Of a stretch of 8,473 nt of DNA, positions 6,274 to 8,473 are shown piece by piece; the stretch's first letter is position 1; each line of letters starts with the position of its first letter. The position numbers and the translations under genes are program-made. The stretch covers positions 1 through 8,473 of the forward strand of contig SCVQ01000281.1 in the NCBI GenBank assembly GCA_004296865.1, read 5' to 3'. Below the pieces are notes generated by a model. The model did not search any database, was not told where the DNA came from, and saw only the letters and a program-made list of their open reading frames with translations. This DNA is from Nitrospirota bacterium. GTDB lineage: Bacteria; Nitrospirota; Nitrospiria; Nitrospirales; Nitrospiraceae.

Positions 6274-7113
6274 TCACAGCTTCGCCGGAGCATCGATCGA
6301 GAGTTGGAACCACGGAGCCACTGATTTTTGCCCGTTGCGCTCCTTGTTTTCACCGTTCCAGACCGCGAAGGCAATCGTCTGGAGACGACCCGGCTCAAGT
6401 CTGGCCTCGTTTTCCTGGTCCGCGCCGGCGAGCGGCCTTCTGACGACCACGCGCCAGAGCCCGTCCTTCCACGTCGCCTTACCCTGCACCCGGCCTTGTG
6501 TCTGCTTGGTCGTCAGCGTACTGAACCCGCCGCCGATCAAGTCCTCGACGGAGGAGGCGCGGCGGGGAATCACCTCGAAGCGGCGAACCTCCCCCCCTTC
6601 ACTTTTGCGCTCCGCAGCCTTGGCCGCCCGGCGGTCGATATCGCTTTGCCAGTCGGCCTTCCAATGCCAGATGTTGATGTAGTGGTCCAGTTGCCCCATG
6701 CAAAAGAAGGCGGGGGCATCCCCCAGGGGAAGTCCGATCGCCACCCCGTCGCGGAAGGTGCCGGGCGTCAGCCGATCGTTTTTGGTGTTGTCCTGCCACT
6801 CCAGCAGAAAGGCGATGTCGGTCCCATTGTGCACCGACCGCACGACAAGCGCACGCGCGCTCGGCTCAGGCCAGACGGGACGCGTGATGACCTGTCCGCT
6901 GAGCGGTAACGTTAAGGGAGGGATTGCGTCCCAGGCAGGATCTTCCGGCGCGGCGGGGATCTCACCGACAATGCGGTGAGACCGGATGAACATCCCTTCA
7001 GAGCTGACGATGGGAATGCCCAGCCACCCAAGAACCAGCGCCCCGACGAACAGACCGGCAAAAACCGCGATACGGGAATGAGACCGTACACGCATCCGCT
7101 CGAATCGCGCCAT
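6274..7113 (-). CDS. EB_dh-type haem-b protein, membrane-anchored or exported (NxrC/EbdC-like)
   Basis: The chosen ATG (7111-7113) gives 279 residues. An upstream in-frame TTG (7132-7134) would add seven. A basic N-terminus is followed by a hydrophobic segment (about 15-35), an uncleaved anchor or signal peptide. The rest fits the ethylbenzene dehydrogenase-related haem domain, the gamma subunit of type II DMSO-reductase-family enzymes, including nitrite oxidoreductase NxrC. The family signature is clear: CMGQ, then HYINIWHWKADW (about 138-155), and a C-terminal WNGENKERNGQKS (about 252-264). In the ethylbenzene enzyme, haem b is held by Met and Lys. By analogy Met139 and Lys263 are candidates (inferred). 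Such subunits usually pass electrons from a molybdenum enzyme. No such alpha or beta subunit is visible, and the neighbours are PDZ and pentahaem proteins instead. It is probably co-transcribed with the NHL gene upstream. Confidence 0.88.
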   Translation of the reverse strand: MARFERMRVRSHSRIAVFAGLFVGALVLGWLGIPIVSSEGMFIRSHRIVGEIPAAPEDPAWDAIPPLTLPLSGQVITRPVWPEPSARALVVRSVHNGTDIAFLLEWQDNTKNDRLTPGTFRDGVAIGLPLGDAPAFFCMGQLDHYINIWHWKADWQSDIDRRAAKAAERKSEGGEVRRFEVIPRRASSVEDLIGGGFSTLTTKQTQGRVQGKATWKDGLWRVVVRRPLAGADQENEARLEPGRLQTIAFAVWNGENKERNGQKSVAPWFQLSIDAPAKL

Positions 7114-7198
7114 CCCGAAGCCCCGTCTCTCCAAGCCAAATCATTTGCGGAATGTCGGGCCCACCGTCCGCCGGCGGCAAGCTAGCCGGCTGAGAGGG

Positions 7199-8452
7199 TC
7201 ACCACACTTTCGCACGCCTGATCTTGTTTTCACCACGCTCGCAAATGTACAGCGACCCTTGCGAGTCGAAGGTCATTCCGACCGGTGCATTCACCACGGC
7301 CTCCACCGCCAGCAGGCCGTCGCCATGCTTGAGTTGGCCGGCGTCTTCCTTCGCGACGAACCGGGCCATGCCGCACCCACCCATATTCTTATCCTCGTAG
7401 CCGCTGTCGCCGTTCCCCGCCACGGTCGAGATGATTCCGGTCTTGGCGTCGATTTTCCTGACCCGGTGGTTCATCGTGTCCGAGACATAGAGATTGTCCC
7501 GGGGGTCGAAGACCACCCCTTCCGGCGCATGGAGCATCGCCTGTACCGCCGGCTTGTCGTCGCCGTCGTAGCCGTACCGGCAGACGCCGGCCGCGGTGGA
7601 GATGATCCCCGTGTGCCGGTCGATTTTCCTGACGCGGTTGCTTCCCTTGTCCACGACGTACACGTGCCCATGGCTGTCCACGGCCATACCGACCAAGTCG
7701 TACAGCCTCGCCTCCAGCGCAGACCGCCCGTCGTCCAAGTAGAGCGACAGGTCCAGCCCGTCGGAGCATTCCGGCCGCAACCATCCATGATCGTCGCTGA
7801 AATCGATGCCGATGGAATCGCCCGAGAGCACCACGAGGTTCCGCGCGACCAGCGGCTGCTCGCGGGCATCATCCTCGGCCGACCACGTGCCGGCGATCGT
7901 GGTGACCAGCCCCGTCCTCGGGTCGAAGCGACGGACCCGATGGGCTTGCGTATCCGCGATGTAGAGGACATCGTCCTGATCGAACACGATGGCGGCGGGG
8001 TAGGTGAGATTGATCTCCAGGGCCGGCCCATCCCCGTTGAAGCCGAACTGTCCCGTCCCGACCACGGTGGTAATGATGCCGGTCTCGTGATCGATCTTGC
8101 GAATCCGATTGCTGCCCGAATCGCAAACGTAGAGGTCGTTGCGCGAATCGCAGGCCACGCCGAGCGGAAGGTACAGGCCCGCCTCACTGCAGGGTCCGGA
8201 ATCCCCGCTATAGCAGGTTTCGCCGATCCCCGCGTAATTGTGGAGCGTGCCCGCCTTTAAATCCACCCGTCGGATGCGGTCCGACCCGGATTCCGCGAAA
8301 TAGAGATACCGTTCCTCTTTATCCACCACAAGGTGATGCGGCAGCGGAATCCCGGCCTTGGTTGCCCGCTTGCCGTCTCCGGTACTCCTGGCCTTCCCGT
8401 TCCCGGCAAAGGTTTCAATGTATCCGACGCTGAGATCGACTTCCGTACCCAT
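7199..8452 (-). CDS. Six-bladed NHL-repeat beta-propeller protein
   Basis: This is a 417-residue protein made almost wholly of NHL repeats, with no catalytic signature. The blades are at about 35-75, 76-132, 133-188, 189-289, 290-346 and 347-417. Each holds a [L/V]YxxD/E...N/DRIRxxD core and most end in GIIsTvAG. The last blade lacks this closing strand, and the N-terminal YIETFAG (11-17) would complete it, the usual ring closure of propellers. Blade 4 carries an insertion of about 45 residues and blade 6 a smaller Gly/Met-rich one. There are eight cysteines. No signal peptide is evident, unlike the other four genes of the cluster, so it may be cytoplasmic or exported by other means. NHL propellers usually serve as protein-binding scaffolds. 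The ATG (8450-8452) has GAGAGG upstream at a rather long spacing. The haem-b gene begins 64-85 bases downstream, so a shared transcript is likely. Confidence 0.92.
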   Translation of the reverse strand: MGTEVDLSVGYIETFAGNGKARSTGDGKRATKAGIPLPHHLVVDKEERYLYFAESGSDRIRRVDLKAGTLHNYAGIGETCYSGDSGPCSEAGLYLPLGVACDSRNDLYVCDSGSNRIRKIDHETGIITTVVGTGQFGFNGDGPALEINLTYPAAIVFDQDDVLYIADTQAHRVRRFDPRTGLVTTIAGTWSAEDDAREQPLVARNLVVLSGDSIGIDFSDDHGWLRPECSDGLDLSLYLDDGRSALEARLYDLVGMAVDSHGHVYVVDKGSNRVRKIDRHTGIISTAAGVCRYGYDGDDKPAVQAMLHAPEGVVFDPRDNLYVSDTMNHRVRKIDAKTGIISTVAGNGDSGYEDKNMGGCGMARFVAKEDAGQLKHGDGLLAVEAVVNAPVGMTFDSQGSLYICERGENKIRRAKVW

Positions 8453-8473
8453 GGTGCAACATCCTCTCTCTGG

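Noticed and set aside
6230..6313. PDZ gene starting at the GTG at 6311-6313 inside the haem-b gene
   Set aside because: This would put a long charged stretch before the signal peptide. The ATG at 6227-6229 gives a normal exported N-terminus and no overlap.
7168..7192. GC-rich inverted repeats (GCCGGC) between the NHL and haem-b genes
   Set aside because: Short palindromes without a U-tract on either strand. They are likely from base composition and not a terminator.
7145..8260. A 371-codon plus-strand open frame opposite the NHL gene
   Set aside because: Its apparent repeats mirror the antisense of the NHL repeats. The minus-strand frame has the real repeat signature.

Overview
The window is a stretch of GC-rich bacterial chromosome. 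It most resembles a Nitrospira-like member of the Nitrospirota, inferred from gene content rather than a marker gene. The pointers are a true Pup (prokaryotic ubiquitin-like protein) outside a typical actinobacterial setting, a K+-independent proton-pumping pyrophosphatase, a haem-b protein of the ethylbenzene dehydrogenase/NxrC gamma-subunit type, and two multihaem c-type cytochromes. No rRNA, tRNA, CRISPR array or mobile element was seen.

Left part (1-2764, minus strand): hppA encodes a full-length membrane pyrophosphatase. Downstream lies a 65-residue pup gene ending in Gly-Gly-Glu, with its own promoter-like site and Shine-Dalgarno sequence. Positions 1-272 hold no recognisable gene. They do carry a promoter-like pair pointing left out of the window and a hairpin that overlaps the pup stop codon.

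Middle (2850-3154, plus strand): a small conserved-type hypothetical gene with its own promoter is divergent from hppA.

Right part (3190-8452, minus strand): five genes in one direction look like a redox operon. In transcription order they are a six-bladed NHL propeller protein, a membrane-anchored or exported EB_dh-type haem-b protein, a small exported PDZ-domain protein, and two related exported pentahaem cytochromes c. Four of the five have N-terminal export signals, so the cluster probably builds a periplasmic electron-transfer module. The substrate and partner enzyme are not visible. A strong intrinsic-terminator-like hairpin with a U-tract lies at the very start of the PDZ gene. It could split the operon or control how much of the PDZ and cytochrome genes is made.

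The most interesting points are the EB_dh, PDZ and double-pentahaem module without a visible molybdoenzyme, the terminator inside the PDZ reading frame, and the isolated pup gene next to hppA.
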